64,000 nt of DNA from Bradyrhizobium sp. CCBAU 51627 (GCF_028128765.1 NZ_LBJG01000024.1:496001-560000), one strand, 5' to 3'. Numbered from the stretch's first letter, positions 45,935-54,644 are shown. The notes: generated by a model from the letters alone, not told the origin. Numbers and translations: made by a program.

Positions 45935-47158
45935 ATGTGGGCATTCCGGGCTTTCGCGATGATGATCGCCGTCAACGCGAGCTTGCATTCGGTCAGCGCG
46001 ATGGCACAGGAGGCATGGAAGGAACCGCAAGATTCCGCCGCCGCGGTCACCGATCCGGACCGGTACGCCTGGCGGCTTTTCGTGGCCCTCAATTGGCCGG
46101 CAAACGTTAAGCAGAGGGCACCGGATTCAACCAAGAAGTTCGGAGATGCGGCACCGGGACCGGTCGTTTGGGAAACCTGGCGGAGCGCCAATAACAATGC
46201 AGCCGATACGGCTTACCCCATCGACGGTTCTGACCCCGGCACCTGGCTCGACAAAGAAACGCCCGCCGACAAACCTATCGCTGGTCTAGACCGTGGCGCG
46301 GAGCAGCAACGAATCCTGCTGGAGTCGATGAAGCGGGGGAATACACCGCTGCCGGCATTCGAAGAGGACATCGCAAGAGCCTTAGAGAACGAAGAGACCG
46401 TCAACGAGACCAGATTAAATCAGGCAACGTTCGAATTTGTGAGGTCAAAGAAGCTCTACAACGTCGACGAACAGATCAAGCTGTTTACGAACCGGGTCCA
46501 GACCATCGACTTTCCGCTGGCAGCCAAGGAAGTGAAGGCGCAATGGCGCGAGATCCAGGAGGCCGACAAGCCGCGCTACCACTGGGTCAAGTCCGACAAC
46601 GGCAAGATCTATGGACTGACGGCGCTCCATATCACGACAAAGGATTTACCGAAATGGCTTTGGGCGACCTTCGAGCACATTGACAACAAGATTCCGGAAT
46701 CCCAGGGCGGGCGCAAATTCAATATTGGCTGGAATCTGAAGTCGGTGGATCACTTTGCTTGCCCTCAGGCGCCGCATGATTGTGAACAAGCGCCGGCCAA
46801 TATCGGTCTCGAAGGCACCAAATGGGCAAACTACCGGCTTCGCGGAACGCAGATCGATTTCGTCGACAGCCGCGGCAACATCACGCTGCTCGCGAATTCG
46901 CAGCCCGAAGGCGGCTTCCAGAACACGTCGTCCTGCATCACGTGCCACGCCCGGTCGACGATCGGCGCAACGGCACGCATGTCGGTCTTCAAATGTCAGG
47001 GGCAGGGTTCGACGGGTATGCCCAGCCCGGCGTGGTTCGTCGACCCGGCCAACAATCTCAAGTTCGTGCAACTTGACTTTGTCTGGTCTCTTTTCCGAGC
47101 TCGACGGGCAAATCATAGCGGAGCTCCCCCGGCTCAGGACCCGCTCTGCTCGAATTAG
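45935..47158 (+). CDS. Secreted CxxCH protein A (cytochrome-c-like)
   Basis: This 407-residue protein begins with a signal peptide (FRAFAMMIAVNASLHSVSAMAQ) and carries one c-type heme site CITCH at about C334-H338. Its body contains SWRLFVALNWP-like text (AWRLFVALNWP), TFEHIDNK and WANYRLRGTQ. A paralogue at 49080-50537 shares these landmarks. ATG 45935 with GGAGG upstream was preferred because the frame opening at 45893 would bury the signal peptide. It likely works in the periplasm as a mono-heme protein. No enzymatic family is recognised. Confidence 0.72.
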   Translation: MWAFRAFAMMIAVNASLHSVSAMAQEAWKEPQDSAAAVTDPDRYAWRLFVALNWPANVKQRAPDSTKKFGDAAPGPVVWETWRSANNNAADTAYPIDGSDPGTWLDKETPADKPIAGLDRGAEQQRILLESMKRGNTPLPAFEEDIARALENEETVNETRLNQATFEFVRSKKLYNVDEQIKLFTNRVQTIDFPLAAKEVKAQWREIQEADKPRYHWVKSDNGKIYGLTALHITTKDLPKWLWATFEHIDNKIPESQGGRKFNIGWNLKSVDHFACPQAPHDCEQAPANIGLEGTKWANYRLRGTQIDFVDSRGNITLLANSQPEGGFQNTSSCITCHARSTIGATARMSVFKCQGQGSTGMPSPAWFVDPANNLKFVQLDFVWSLFRARRANHSGAPPAQDPLCSN

Positions 47159-47182
47159 ATCGTTTTGCCTAGGGAGAATGAG

Positions 47183-47650
47183 ATGACAACGAACATTCCC
47201 GGTTTCGTACAAACCATCAAAGTCAACGATTTCCTGCCGGGTGATCCACCAATCGACATAACTGACATCGTTCGTCAGGCGGATAGCGGCGCAACTCCGC
47301 GGATACTTGCGCGGTTAGAGACGGATAAGCCAGATGGAGAGCAACCGCCGTCACCGCCAAAGTTCTTTTCGATTGCACGGCGATGCACGCATGCCGGCTG
47401 CAATATCCTCAAGGGCAGTCCGAACTGGGCGACGGCTGACCGGCCCATTGTGTTCAGCATGCTTGGGGAGGGTGCTACGGCTTATCCGGTCATCCAGTGT
47501 CCGTGTCATGGCAGCAGATTCGATCTGACCAGTGGCAAGCGCTTGCTGGGTCCGGCGCCGCCCGGTGCCAATCTGGCTCAATTTGAAACCAGGATCGAGA
47601 CGGTGGGCGAAGATTCCTTTGTGTTTGTGGCGATAAACGCCATGCCCTGA
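47183..47650 (+). CDS. Rieske-type iron-sulfur protein
   Basis: This 155-residue protein has the two boxes of a high-potential Rieske [2Fe-2S] cluster: C68-T-H-A-G-C73 and C106-P-C-H-G-S. Ligands would be C68, H70, C106 and H109, with C73-C108 as the disulfide found in bc1-type proteins. The boxes are about 33 residues apart, more than the usual 15-17, owing to an insertion. No signal or Tat sequence is visible at the start, unlike bc1 Rieske proteins. It lies between a secreted heme protein and a propeller gene. ATG 47183 follows AGGGAG. Confidence 0.82.
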   Translation: MTTNIPGFVQTIKVNDFLPGDPPIDITDIVRQADSGATPRILARLETDKPDGEQPPSPPKFFSIARRCTHAGCNILKGSPNWATADRPIVFSMLGEGATAYPVIQCPCHGSRFDLTSGKRLLGPAPPGANLAQFETRIETVGEDSFVFVAINAMP

Positions 47651-47685
47651 CGGGACGAGTTGGCGGTATTTGGAGGAGGCTGACA

Positions 47686-49002
47686 ATGGCAGCAGCTTTG
47701 AAATGGACGGCGACGGGGGCGACACCCAGCCAGCGTTACGACGATGTCTGGTTCTTCAATCCCACTGTCGGATGGGCGGTCAACAGCTCGGGATACGTCC
47801 AGAAGACGACCAACGGCGGACAGACATGGGAGACCAAGTTCAAGACACCTATCCTCCCCGGGACTAATCGGCCGGTCTACCTTCGCTGCATGGCTTGGCC
47901 GAGCGAGCAGGTGGGGTGCGTCGGAACGCTGACAACCGAGCTCCGCCTCTATCGCACCACGGATGGTGGCGAACACTGGAATCCGGTCACTCTACCGGCC
48001 GCCGCGCCAAAGAAGGTCTGTGGATTGTATGCGGTAGATCAGTCCGTCATCTACGGTTCGGGGACCAACGATCCCAGCGACGGAGCTGCAGTGATCAAGA
48101 GCAGCGACGGAGGAAATAGCTGGATCGCGATCGACATGTCAACGCACGCGTCGAATTTGATCGACATTTACTTCCAGACCAGGGAACGCGGCTGGGTAGT
48201 CGGCGGCTTCTCCGACAAGGCGCAGCCCACATATGATGACGTCAAGCCGGTGATCCTCTTTACTGAGGACGGGGGTGAGACATGGGTCGACCGTCTGAAA
48301 GACATGCGCTCCCAATTTGTGGAGGGCACCTGGGGATGGAAGATTCAGTTCCTGAATGACCGGCTCGGATTTGTCTCGCTGGAGAACATGACACAGGCCT
48401 TCATTCTCAAGACCGAGGATGGCGGCAAGACTTGGTCGAAGTTTTCGGTACACGGCAATGCCAATATTGAAGGCATTGGCTTCCTCGATTCATCCACCGG
48501 TTGGGTCGGCGGGTGGGGCGATGAGGACTTTGCCTCGGGCAAGAGCAGCGTCACGAATGATGGCGGCCAGAGCTGGCAGAATGCGGATTCGATCGGAAAG
48601 TTCATCAATCGATTTCGCTTCTTCGGCAACCCCGTCAATCTCGGATACGCCGCGGGACGGACCATCTACAAATATGCACCGGACGTGGCAATCGAAGGCG
48701 TCGCACCGGTTGCCGTTGCCGCCGCCGCCCGCGCGGAAACCGAAAGCACTCCGTCCTACGACAAGCAGGTGCCGATCAGATTCCAAGTCCCCGCCGGGAG
48801 CGAGCGCGCAACGCTCCATATCTGGAATCGCTTCGGCAAGGAGATGCGAACGCTGATCGATGAAAAGAAGCCCGAAGCAGGGTCTCGGGAAATGGTGTGG
48901 GACCGCAAGGACGACCGCGGAGAGGCGGTTCGCCATGGCGTCTACATCTATCGCGTGACGGTCGACGGGAATGCAGAGAGTGGCGTGTTCGCGTTGCGCT
49001 AG
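47686..49002 (+). CDS. Ycf48/BNR-like beta-propeller with FlgD-like tail
   Basis: This 438-residue protein shows at least six propeller-blade signatures of the form T-x-DGG-x-x-W (TTNGGQTWE, TTDGGEHWN, SSDGGNSWI, TEDGGETWV, TEDGGKTWS, TNDGGQSWQ), as in Ycf48/HCF136 and sialidase-type repeats. Its C-terminal ~90 residues (REMVWDRKDDRGEAVRHGVYIYRVTVDG) look like a FlgD-type immunoglobulin domain. Ycf48 proteins are assembly factors for a photosynthetic complex. By analogy this one could help assemble the neighbouring heme or Rieske proteins, which is inference. No signal peptide is seen. Confidence 0.8.
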   Translation: MAAALKWTATGATPSQRYDDVWFFNPTVGWAVNSSGYVQKTTNGGQTWETKFKTPILPGTNRPVYLRCMAWPSEQVGCVGTLTTELRLYRTTDGGEHWNPVTLPAAAPKKVCGLYAVDQSVIYGSGTNDPSDGAAVIKSSDGGNSWIAIDMSTHASNLIDIYFQTRERGWVVGGFSDKAQPTYDDVKPVILFTEDGGETWVDRLKDMRSQFVEGTWGWKIQFLNDRLGFVSLENMTQAFILKTEDGGKTWSKFSVHGNANIEGIGFLDSSTGWVGGWGDEDFASGKSSVTNDGGQSWQNADSIGKFINRFRFFGNPVNLGYAAGRTIYKYAPDVAIEGVAPVAVAAAARAETESTPSYDKQVPIRFQVPAGSERATLHIWNRFGKEMRTLIDEKKPEAGSREMVWDRKDDRGEAVRHGVYIYRVTVDGNAESGVFALR

Positions 49003-49079
49003 CCGAGATATCACGCGGAAGGCGTAATCTGTATCTGTGTCGGGCGATTGTGTAGTGATGATCTAGGGAGGGATACGTG

Positions 49080-50537
49080 ATGCAAACGCGCTTTGTCGCT
49101 GCCGGAGCTCTCCTTGCCACAATTCTCATGAATGCTCACGCCGCATCGGCGCAGGGAGCGCCGGATGTAACGCCCAGGGTGCTGCCGGACCGGATCGACG
49201 ATGTACCGGACGCTGATGGGAGCCCGTTTCCGCGCTTCGACAATTTCAGTTGGCGGGCCTTCATCGCCCTGAACTGGCCGGCGCTTGAGGGGCCTGAAAA
49301 TCGCGGCATGCCGGACCGGACCAAAAAGCCGGGTAGTAGCGGACCGCGCGTGTGGGAGACCTACAAGGCGCGCTACGAGGTTTTCGCACCGGGGGCGCCA
49401 GAACCGAAGGGCTGGACCAGTTACGAGGGGGCGAATCCGTGCGGCGGGGTCGACAACAAGACCAAGACACTGAGCGCATTCAGTCATTTTGCGGACTACA
49501 ATCAGGCATCATTCGTGCTGGGGAGGCTGGCTAATCCGCTGATCGACCAGAGCAAGATGTATACGCGTTATGAGGTCCGCTTTAGCCGCGAACAGTTTGA
49601 GTCGATCGTGGATCCGAACAACAAATGGTACATCAAGCAGAATTTGCCGACGGCGGCGAAGCCTGGGACTTTCAAGGATGGCTCGGTTGAGATCAAGGCC
49701 GCCTGGCGCGTGCTCAATCCTGGTGATGGCACCGTTCGCAGCCGCTTCTACATCAACAAGGCGATGGTGTTCGATCCGGTTGCGACGGATCAGCAGGGGA
49801 CAGTCGTCTGCAATGAACATGAAATTGCGCTGGTCGGATTTCATATCGTCATCAAGACGAAGTTGAGGCCACAATGGATCTGGAGTTCTTTCGAGCACGT
49901 CGACAATGTGCCGCCCAGGACTGACGAACCCGATGCCAAGGCCGTGCCTGTCCGATACTCATTCAATTCCGGGTTGCCGCCGCAGGTAGTGTCGCCGATG
50001 CCGGCGCCAGGGATGATTTCCGAGACCAACCGGCCCGACCCGAATTTGAAGATGCAGGTTATCCGCGCGCAACCGATTCAGCCGGAAACGATGCAGATGA
50101 ATCGGAATTACTGGAATCTCCCTGACATCAAGGAGACCGTTTGGGCCAACTACATGCTGGTGATGACGCAGTGGCCGAGAGTACCGGGCACGCCCGGCAT
50201 CGGCAACGCGGGAACGCCATTTCCGACCGGTGTTTCATCCACCCTCGCGAACACGACGATGGAGACCTATCAACAGAGAAACGGCAGAAGCTGCATCGAG
50301 TGCCATCAAGAGGTTTCCAACTCGCTGGGCAGGGATTTCGTTGCCTTCATGGGCTTCGACGCTACAGATCCTGTGCAGCAGGCGATCGCCGCGACAGCAT
50401 TCCGGGCCAGTTCCATCCGTGCTGCGAATGCAACCAGGAACTCGCCGAGCCTGGAATCTGTAAGGGGTCCGTCGCGAACTGCACTGGATGATGATCCATC
50501 GGTGCAGGCTTTGGTCCGGGTCCTTCAGGAGCCGTGA
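49080..50537 (+). CDS. Secreted CxxCH protein B (cytochrome-c-like)
   Basis: This 485-residue protein has a clear signal peptide (RFVAAGALLATILMNAHAASAQG) and a c-type heme motif CIECH at about residues 405-409. Landmarks shared with protein A include SWRAFIALNWP, WSSFEHVDN and VWANYMLVMTQ, so the two are paralogues by duplication. The start is taken at ATG 49080 behind AGGGAGGG (GTG 49077 is also possible). It is expected to be periplasmic. No known cytochrome subclass fits. Confidence 0.75.
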   Translation: MQTRFVAAGALLATILMNAHAASAQGAPDVTPRVLPDRIDDVPDADGSPFPRFDNFSWRAFIALNWPALEGPENRGMPDRTKKPGSSGPRVWETYKARYEVFAPGAPEPKGWTSYEGANPCGGVDNKTKTLSAFSHFADYNQASFVLGRLANPLIDQSKMYTRYEVRFSREQFESIVDPNNKWYIKQNLPTAAKPGTFKDGSVEIKAAWRVLNPGDGTVRSRFYINKAMVFDPVATDQQGTVVCNEHEIALVGFHIVIKTKLRPQWIWSSFEHVDNVPPRTDEPDAKAVPVRYSFNSGLPPQVVSPMPAPGMISETNRPDPNLKMQVIRAQPIQPETMQMNRNYWNLPDIKETVWANYMLVMTQWPRVPGTPGIGNAGTPFPTGVSSTLANTTMETYQQRNGRSCIECHQEVSNSLGRDFVAFMGFDATDPVQQAIAATAFRASSIRAANATRNSPSLESVRGPSRTALDDDPSVQALVRVLQEP

Positions 50538-50575
50538 GATAGAACGCCGTGATGTGCTGAACAGGAGGGCGAAGA

Positions 50576-50941
50576 ATGGCCGGCAAGATTAATACATACG
50601 GGGAGTTTCAGGACTTCATGGACGCCTGCTGCGTTAAGGTCCAGGCCGATCCAGACCTCTCGGGGCATGGGCGGTGGTGGCGGCAGATGGATCACAATGA
50701 GTTTGTCACCACCGGCGAGGTCAAACATCGGCGCGTAGTGGTGGTTGGCGATCCCGACAATTCAGTTATGGTCCAGGCGCTGCGAGGCGTCCCGCCGGAC
50801 TTTGCCGACGATCCCGGCGCATTGTTTGGCCGTATGCCGCAAAATGCTGCGGCATTTTTCGATGTGGCCGATATCGACGAAATCGCAGACTGGATCAAAC
50901 GCGGATGCCCAAACGGCGGGGGTGGCGTACCGGCTTCCTGA
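50576..50941 (+). CDS. Small cytochrome-c-like protein without a heme motif
   Basis: This 121-residue protein ends in MVQALRGVPPDF...GRMPQNAAAFFDVADIDEIADWIKRGCPN, which resembles the C-terminal half of a cytochrome c (methionine-ligand region, then a W-I-x-x-G-C-P end). No CxxCH heme motif is present, although Cys residues occur at its start and end. No signal peptide is seen. AGGAGGG lies about 9 bases before ATG 50576. It may be a partner or inactive relative of the heme proteins in the same operon. Confidence 0.6.
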   Translation: MAGKINTYGEFQDFMDACCVKVQADPDLSGHGRWWRQMDHNEFVTTGEVKHRRVVVVGDPDNSVMVQALRGVPPDFADDPGALFGRMPQNAAAFFDVADIDEIADWIKRGCPNGGGGVPAS

Positions 50942-50988
50942 CATGGTGACATTTCTCGGGAAGGGCTGCTCCGGGCGAGTCCGTTCGT

Positions 50989-51159
50989 GTGCTTCAGTAC
51001 CTTATTGAGCGCGGTCCAGGCCGGACGGAGGTCGAGCTGGCCAAGGCAATTCATGGTGACAAAGGATATCAGCGACAGGTCAACCAGGACCTGGTGTTGT
51101 TGCTGGGAAAAGCAACCGTCACTCGGCGCGGTGAACCATGGCGATACTATCCCGCCTGA
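50989..51159 (+). pseudogene. HTH-like fragment
   Basis: In the frame ending at 51159 the text reads VLQYLIERGPGRTEVELAKAIHGDKGYQRQVNQDLVLLLGKATVTRRGEPWRYYPA, a small winged-helix-like protein of a kind common on rhizobial elements. Only a GTG at 50989 could start it, and it lacks the N-terminal part. It is probably a remnant left when the cargo was assembled. Confidence 0.4.
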
Positions 51160-51213
51160 CTTTTTCCGCTTCGGAATGCTTCAAGGCCAAGGTAGCTGGT
51201 TCTGCCTGCGGTC

Positions 51214-51564
51214 TCAGTAGCCCGGCACGCGATCCGTCCTGCAATCGTATGGACCGTCCTTACCCGTACCCTCAACCCTCGTATCGTAGAAATGGCCCGT
51301 GGACGGAGCGGCGAGCCATTCGTCAACAATCGGCTTCGGCATTTCGAAATAGTGGTAGTAGGTCGTTTTGAGCCGGACGACGACGTACTGATTTGAAGCG
51401 TCGTAGCAGAGCCTGTTGACGACACTGCTCCGGGTGATGTCCTGGCAAGTGAAGGGTTTGAGTTCAACCGGCCCGCGATACTTCACATCGACAGACTCTG
51501 CATCGGCCCAGGTGGCACTCATCAAGAGGAAGATCAGAGACAGGTGGCGCATTGATTTGCTCAT
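51214..51564 (-). CDS. KTSC domain secreted protein
   Basis: This 116-residue protein has a signal peptide (MRHLSLIFLLMSATWADAES) and a KTSC-type domain: SSVVNRLCYDASNQYVVVRLKTTYYHYFEMPKPIVDEWLAAPSTGHFYDTRV. The domain is named for conserved residues and is common in small bacterial proteins; its function is unknown. It is on the minus strand, opposite to the operon, so it has its own promoter. A second ATG at 51552 is an alternative start. Confidence 0.75.
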   Translation of the reverse strand: MSKSMRHLSLIFLLMSATWADAESVDVKYRGPVELKPFTCQDITRSSVVNRLCYDASNQYVVVRLKTTYYHYFEMPKPIVDEWLAAPSTGHFYDTRVEGTGKDGPYDCRTDRVPGY

Positions 51565-51708
51565 TCATTCGAGTGGGCTGCGACTGTAAGCCTCTGGCCG
51601 CTGGCAACGTGATCGGCCCATCCGATGCACGTTTTGTCGCCCTCGATTGCTGGGAATCTACGGTGACAACCCATTCCATGCTGTTCAGTTGGAGGCGGAG
51701 ATCTTGCG

Positions 51709-51833
51709 CCGCGCGCACGCTCAGCAGCGCGCTGGGCCGCACCGCGTATACGTGGACGACGACGCAATTCGTCCAAGTCATGCTGAACCCTGACGATCGG
51801 CAGTGGATCAACGAGCCTTGGCAGGCCGAGTGA
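51709..51833 (+). pseudogene. Truncated second copy of trbB 5' end
   Basis: The peptide TLSSALGRTAYTWTTTQFVQVMLNPDDRQWIN matches the TrbB start LRSALGTAIAGYLEDDAIIEVMLNPDGRLWID, then breaks off. DNA identity continues through CATGCTGAACCCTGACGATC. The full gene is at 53669-54643. The cargo thus lies where a trbB copy was split, which supports insertion at the copG-trbB junction. Confidence 0.7.
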
Positions 51834-52021
51834 AAGAAGTGAACGGTTCTGCTGCTGACAGCGATCGAATCCTTGACGTGGTGAAGCACGATGTCGGGCG
51901 AAGGTCTCACTGGGACCCCGTTTACAAGAGCGGCAGGCTTGTCGGCTAGATCTGGGAGATATCTTTCGTCACATCAAAACAGCGGCCTGATTGCCCACGT
52001 GGACGAGTTGCTTCGCCGGTC

Positions 52022-52049
52022 CTTTCTTTTTCTACGCCAGCCTACGACC
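52022..52049 (+). repeat. Cargo-border repeat motif, middle copy
   Basis: The segment CTTTCTTTTTCTACGCCAGC and its continuation match 53558-53586 (CTTCTTTTTCTACGCCAATC and following) and loosely 43755-43782. It lies just before the MFS gene, and the related copy lies just after it, so the MFS gene is also repeat-bounded. Confidence 0.6.
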
Positions 52050-52075
52050 GCCGCAATTTAGCCAAGCCGACAAAA

Positions 52076-52099
52076 AGCTGGACGCGCTATCGGCTCGAA
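52076..52099 (+). repeat. Cargo-flanking direct repeat, right copy
   Basis: Matches 43809-43832 at 23 of 24 bases (AGCTGGACGCGC...TCGGCTCGAA). Confidence 0.65.
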
Positions 52100-52125
52100 T
52101 GAGCAGAGGAGCAAGAAGGGCTAGC

Positions 52126-53460
52126 ATGCGGATTTCAGGGACATGGCGTCTCATCGCGCGCGTTTTTCTCCCATTTGCTGCTGGATACTATCTTTCCTAC
52201 CTTTTTCGAACGATCAACGCTCTGGTCTCTGATCATCTCGTCTCGGATGCCGGGTTCGGTACTGCCGACCTCGGGTTACTCACGTCGGTCTATTTCCTGG
52301 TGTTCGCAGCGGCCCAGATCCCAATCGGTATATTGCTGGACCGCTTTGGCCCGCGTCGTGTGCAAAGTGCGTTGCTCTCGGTCGCCGCCGCAGGTGCTGG
52401 CCTATTCGCGATATCCACGGGATTGCCGTCACTCTTGATTTCACGAGCAATGATCGGTCTTGGGGTAGCGGCAGCGCTGACCGCTGGGTTGAAGTCCATT
52501 GTTCTTTGGTTTCCCAGAGAACGAGTGGCCTTGCTGAACGGTTACATGATCATGCTGGGCTCCCTCGGAGCGGTAACCGCCACGACTCCCGCCGAGCATC
52601 TGCTCACCTGGATCGGCTGGCGCCAGCTCTTCGAAATCCTGGCGGCTGCGACTGGTGCCACGGCCGTTCTCATCTATGTGGTGGTTCCTGAACGAGTCGT
52701 CGCCTCATCAACAGTACCAACGCACGTCACGCTAAGCTCCGTTTTTGGCGACAGGCGTTTCTTGCGAGTTGCTCCGTTATCAGCGACTTGCGTGGGATCG
52801 GCCTGGTCCCTGCAGGGGTTGTGGGCCTCGCCGTGGCTGACGGACGTGGAGCGGCTCGATCGTGCGAGCCTTGTCGGGCAACTCTTCACGATGTCGATCG
52901 TGCTCTGCGGTGGCGCCTGGTTGTTCGGTACGATGGTCCATTACATCAGACGAAGAGGAGTGAAAGCGGAAACAGTATTAGCGATTGTCGCGGTGCTGTT
53001 CATCGCTGCCGAGTTTACCTTGATTCTGCGCGTGCCTCTGCCGTCCATTCTGCCTTGGTCCGTTGTCGCAATTGTCGGAACTGCGACCGTGGTCAGCTTC
53101 GCGGTCATCGGTGATTACTTTTCGCCAGAACTCACCGGTCGTGCAAACGGTGCCTTGAACGTGCTGCACTTCGGTTGGGCATTTCTGGCCCAATACGGCA
53201 CTGGCTTGGTCCTGGAGCAATGGCCCACTGACGATGGTCATAAGTCCGTCCTGGCCTATCAAATTGCCTTCGGTCTCAACGTAACAGTACAGATCGCGGC
53301 GTTCGCATGGTTCGCGCTGCCGTGGCTCCGATCTCTCAACCGGTGGATGGGTTCGGTTCCACTCTTCATGCCGGTTGGCGGTTCCGACGCACTCGAGCCT
53401 ACCATCTCGAACGAGCAAGCGGTAGTACTAGTGCCCGCTGACGACGACGCCGAGTGGTGA
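52126..53460 (+). CDS. MFS transporter (12 TM)
   Basis: This 444-residue transporter has the major-facilitator layout: PFAAGYYLSYLFRTINALVSDHLVSD at the start, the loop signature GILLDRFGPRRVQ (about residues 67-79), and hydrophobic segments to VTVQIAAFAWFALPWLRSL. It is unlike the two MHS-type copies. ATG 52126 with AAGGG upstream is preferred over an opening at 51991. It lies between two repeat motifs inside the ICE cargo. The substrate is unknown; efflux or uptake cannot be decided. Confidence 0.82.
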   Translation: MRISGTWRLIARVFLPFAAGYYLSYLFRTINALVSDHLVSDAGFGTADLGLLTSVYFLVFAAAQIPIGILLDRFGPRRVQSALLSVAAAGAGLFAISTGLPSLLISRAMIGLGVAAALTAGLKSIVLWFPRERVALLNGYMIMLGSLGAVTATTPAEHLLTWIGWRQLFEILAAATGATAVLIYVVVPERVVASSTVPTHVTLSSVFGDRRFLRVAPLSATCVGSAWSLQGLWASPWLTDVERLDRASLVGQLFTMSIVLCGGAWLFGTMVHYIRRRGVKAETVLAIVAVLFIAAEFTLILRVPLPSILPWSVVAIVGTATVVSFAVIGDYFSPELTGRANGALNVLHFGWAFLAQYGTGLVLEQWPTDDGHKSVLAYQIAFGLNVTVQIAAFAWFALPWLRSLNRWMGSVPLFMPVGGSDALEPTISNEQAVVLVPADDDAEW

Positions 53461-53557
53461 GCAGCGAACTGCAACGTTTAAGCTTTGCCGACGAGCATTG
53501 ATCAACAACTCTCCGAACCGAACGCGTCCGGTCGAGCAGTTGTAGTATGCTCCCAGT

Positions 53558-53586
53558 CCTTCTTTTTCTACGCCAATCTACGATCC
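53558..53586 (+). repeat. Cargo-border repeat motif, right copy
   Basis: This copy (CTTCTTTTTCTACGCCAATC and following bases) matches 52022-52049. It lies about 80 bases before trbB. Confidence 0.6.
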
Positions 53587-53668
53587 CCGTAAGCGCTTGT
53601 TGCGCCAAGTCAGTCGGTGCCTTTTCTAATCATTCCCATCTGAGGACGCTCTTTAATGCCCTCATTCG

Positions 53669-54643
53669 GTGGGGACGACGGTGGCAATCCATTCCTTTCA
53701 ATCTGAGGCGAATTCGCGAGGTGCGCGAATGCTTCGTAGCGCGCTTGGCACAGCCATTGCGGGCTACTTGGAAGACGACGCGATCATCGAAGTCATGCTC
53801 AATCCGGATGGTCGGTTGTGGATTGATCGACTGTCAAGTGGGTTGGTTGACACTGGAGAAACTCTGTCTGCGGTCGACGGCGAGCGCATCGTTCGTCTGG
53901 TGGCACACCATGTGGGCGCCGAGGTGCACGCCGGAGCGCCACGGGTTTCGGCCGAACTGCCCGGGACAGGCGAGCGCTTCGAAGGTCTCTTGCCTCCGGT
54001 CGTTGCAGCACCGGCCTTTGCTATCCGCAAGCCCGCCGTCGCCGTGTTTACGCTCGACGACTACGTCGCCAGGGGGATCATGACCTCGGAGCAGGCGAAG
54101 ATCCTGAGGGCCGCGGTCGATGCACGGAAGAACATCCTCGTCGCCGGCGGGACCTCGACCGGCAAGACGACGCTGACCAATGCCCTCCTGGCCGAGGTGG
54201 CGAAAACCTCCGATCGGGTCGTGCTGATCGAAGACACGCGCGAACTGCAATGCAAAGCGCCCAATCTCGTGGCGCTGCGGACCAAAGATGGTGTGGCTAC
54301 ACTATCGGATCTCGTTCGGTCCTCGCTGCGACTGCGTCCTGATCGTATTCCGGTTGGCGAGGTCCGCGGTGCGGAAGCGCTCGATCTGCTCAAGGCTTGG
54401 GGTACAGGCCATCCCGGCGGCATCGGCACTATTCATGCGGGCACCGCGGTCGGCGCGCTACGGCGGCTCGAGCAACTCATCCAGGAAGCCGTCATCACAG
54501 TTCCGCGGGCCCTGATCGCCGAGACGATCAACGTTATCGCCGTACTGGCGGGGCGCGGCGCTGACCGTCGCCTCGCTGAGCTCGCCACGGTCTCAGGGCT
54601 CGGTACCACCGGCGACTACAGCCTTTCAACAGCAGGAGACTGA
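53669..54643 (+). CDS. trbB: TrbB, VirB11-like traffic ATPase
   Basis: This 324-residue hexameric ATPase powers the mating-pair channel. Its N-terminal domain (LNPDGRLWIDRLSSG, GAEVHAGAPRVSAELPGTGERFEGLLPPVV) precedes Walker A AGGTSTGKTTLTNALL (about residues 158-173), the Asp box VVLIEDTRELQC, Walker B and the His box GGIGTIHAGTAVGALRRLEQL. Start is GTG 53669; GTG 53681 is also possible. It begins a ten-gene trb operon with short or overlapping junctions. Confidence 0.93.
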   Translation: MGTTVAIHSFQSEANSRGARMLRSALGTAIAGYLEDDAIIEVMLNPDGRLWIDRLSSGLVDTGETLSAVDGERIVRLVAHHVGAEVHAGAPRVSAELPGTGERFEGLLPPVVAAPAFAIRKPAVAVFTLDDYVARGIMTSEQAKILRAAVDARKNILVAGGTSTGKTTLTNALLAEVAKTSDRVVLIEDTRELQCKAPNLVALRTKDGVATLSDLVRSSLRLRPDRIPVGEVRGAEALDLLKAWGTGHPGGIGTIHAGTAVGALRRLEQLIQEAVITVPRALIAETINVIAVLAGRGADRRLAELATVSGLGTTGDYSLSTAGD

Positions 54644-54644
54644 C

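Noticed and set aside
51830..51949. 39-residue frame after the truncated trbB
   Set aside because: It is too short, has no family pattern and lies in duplicated debris.
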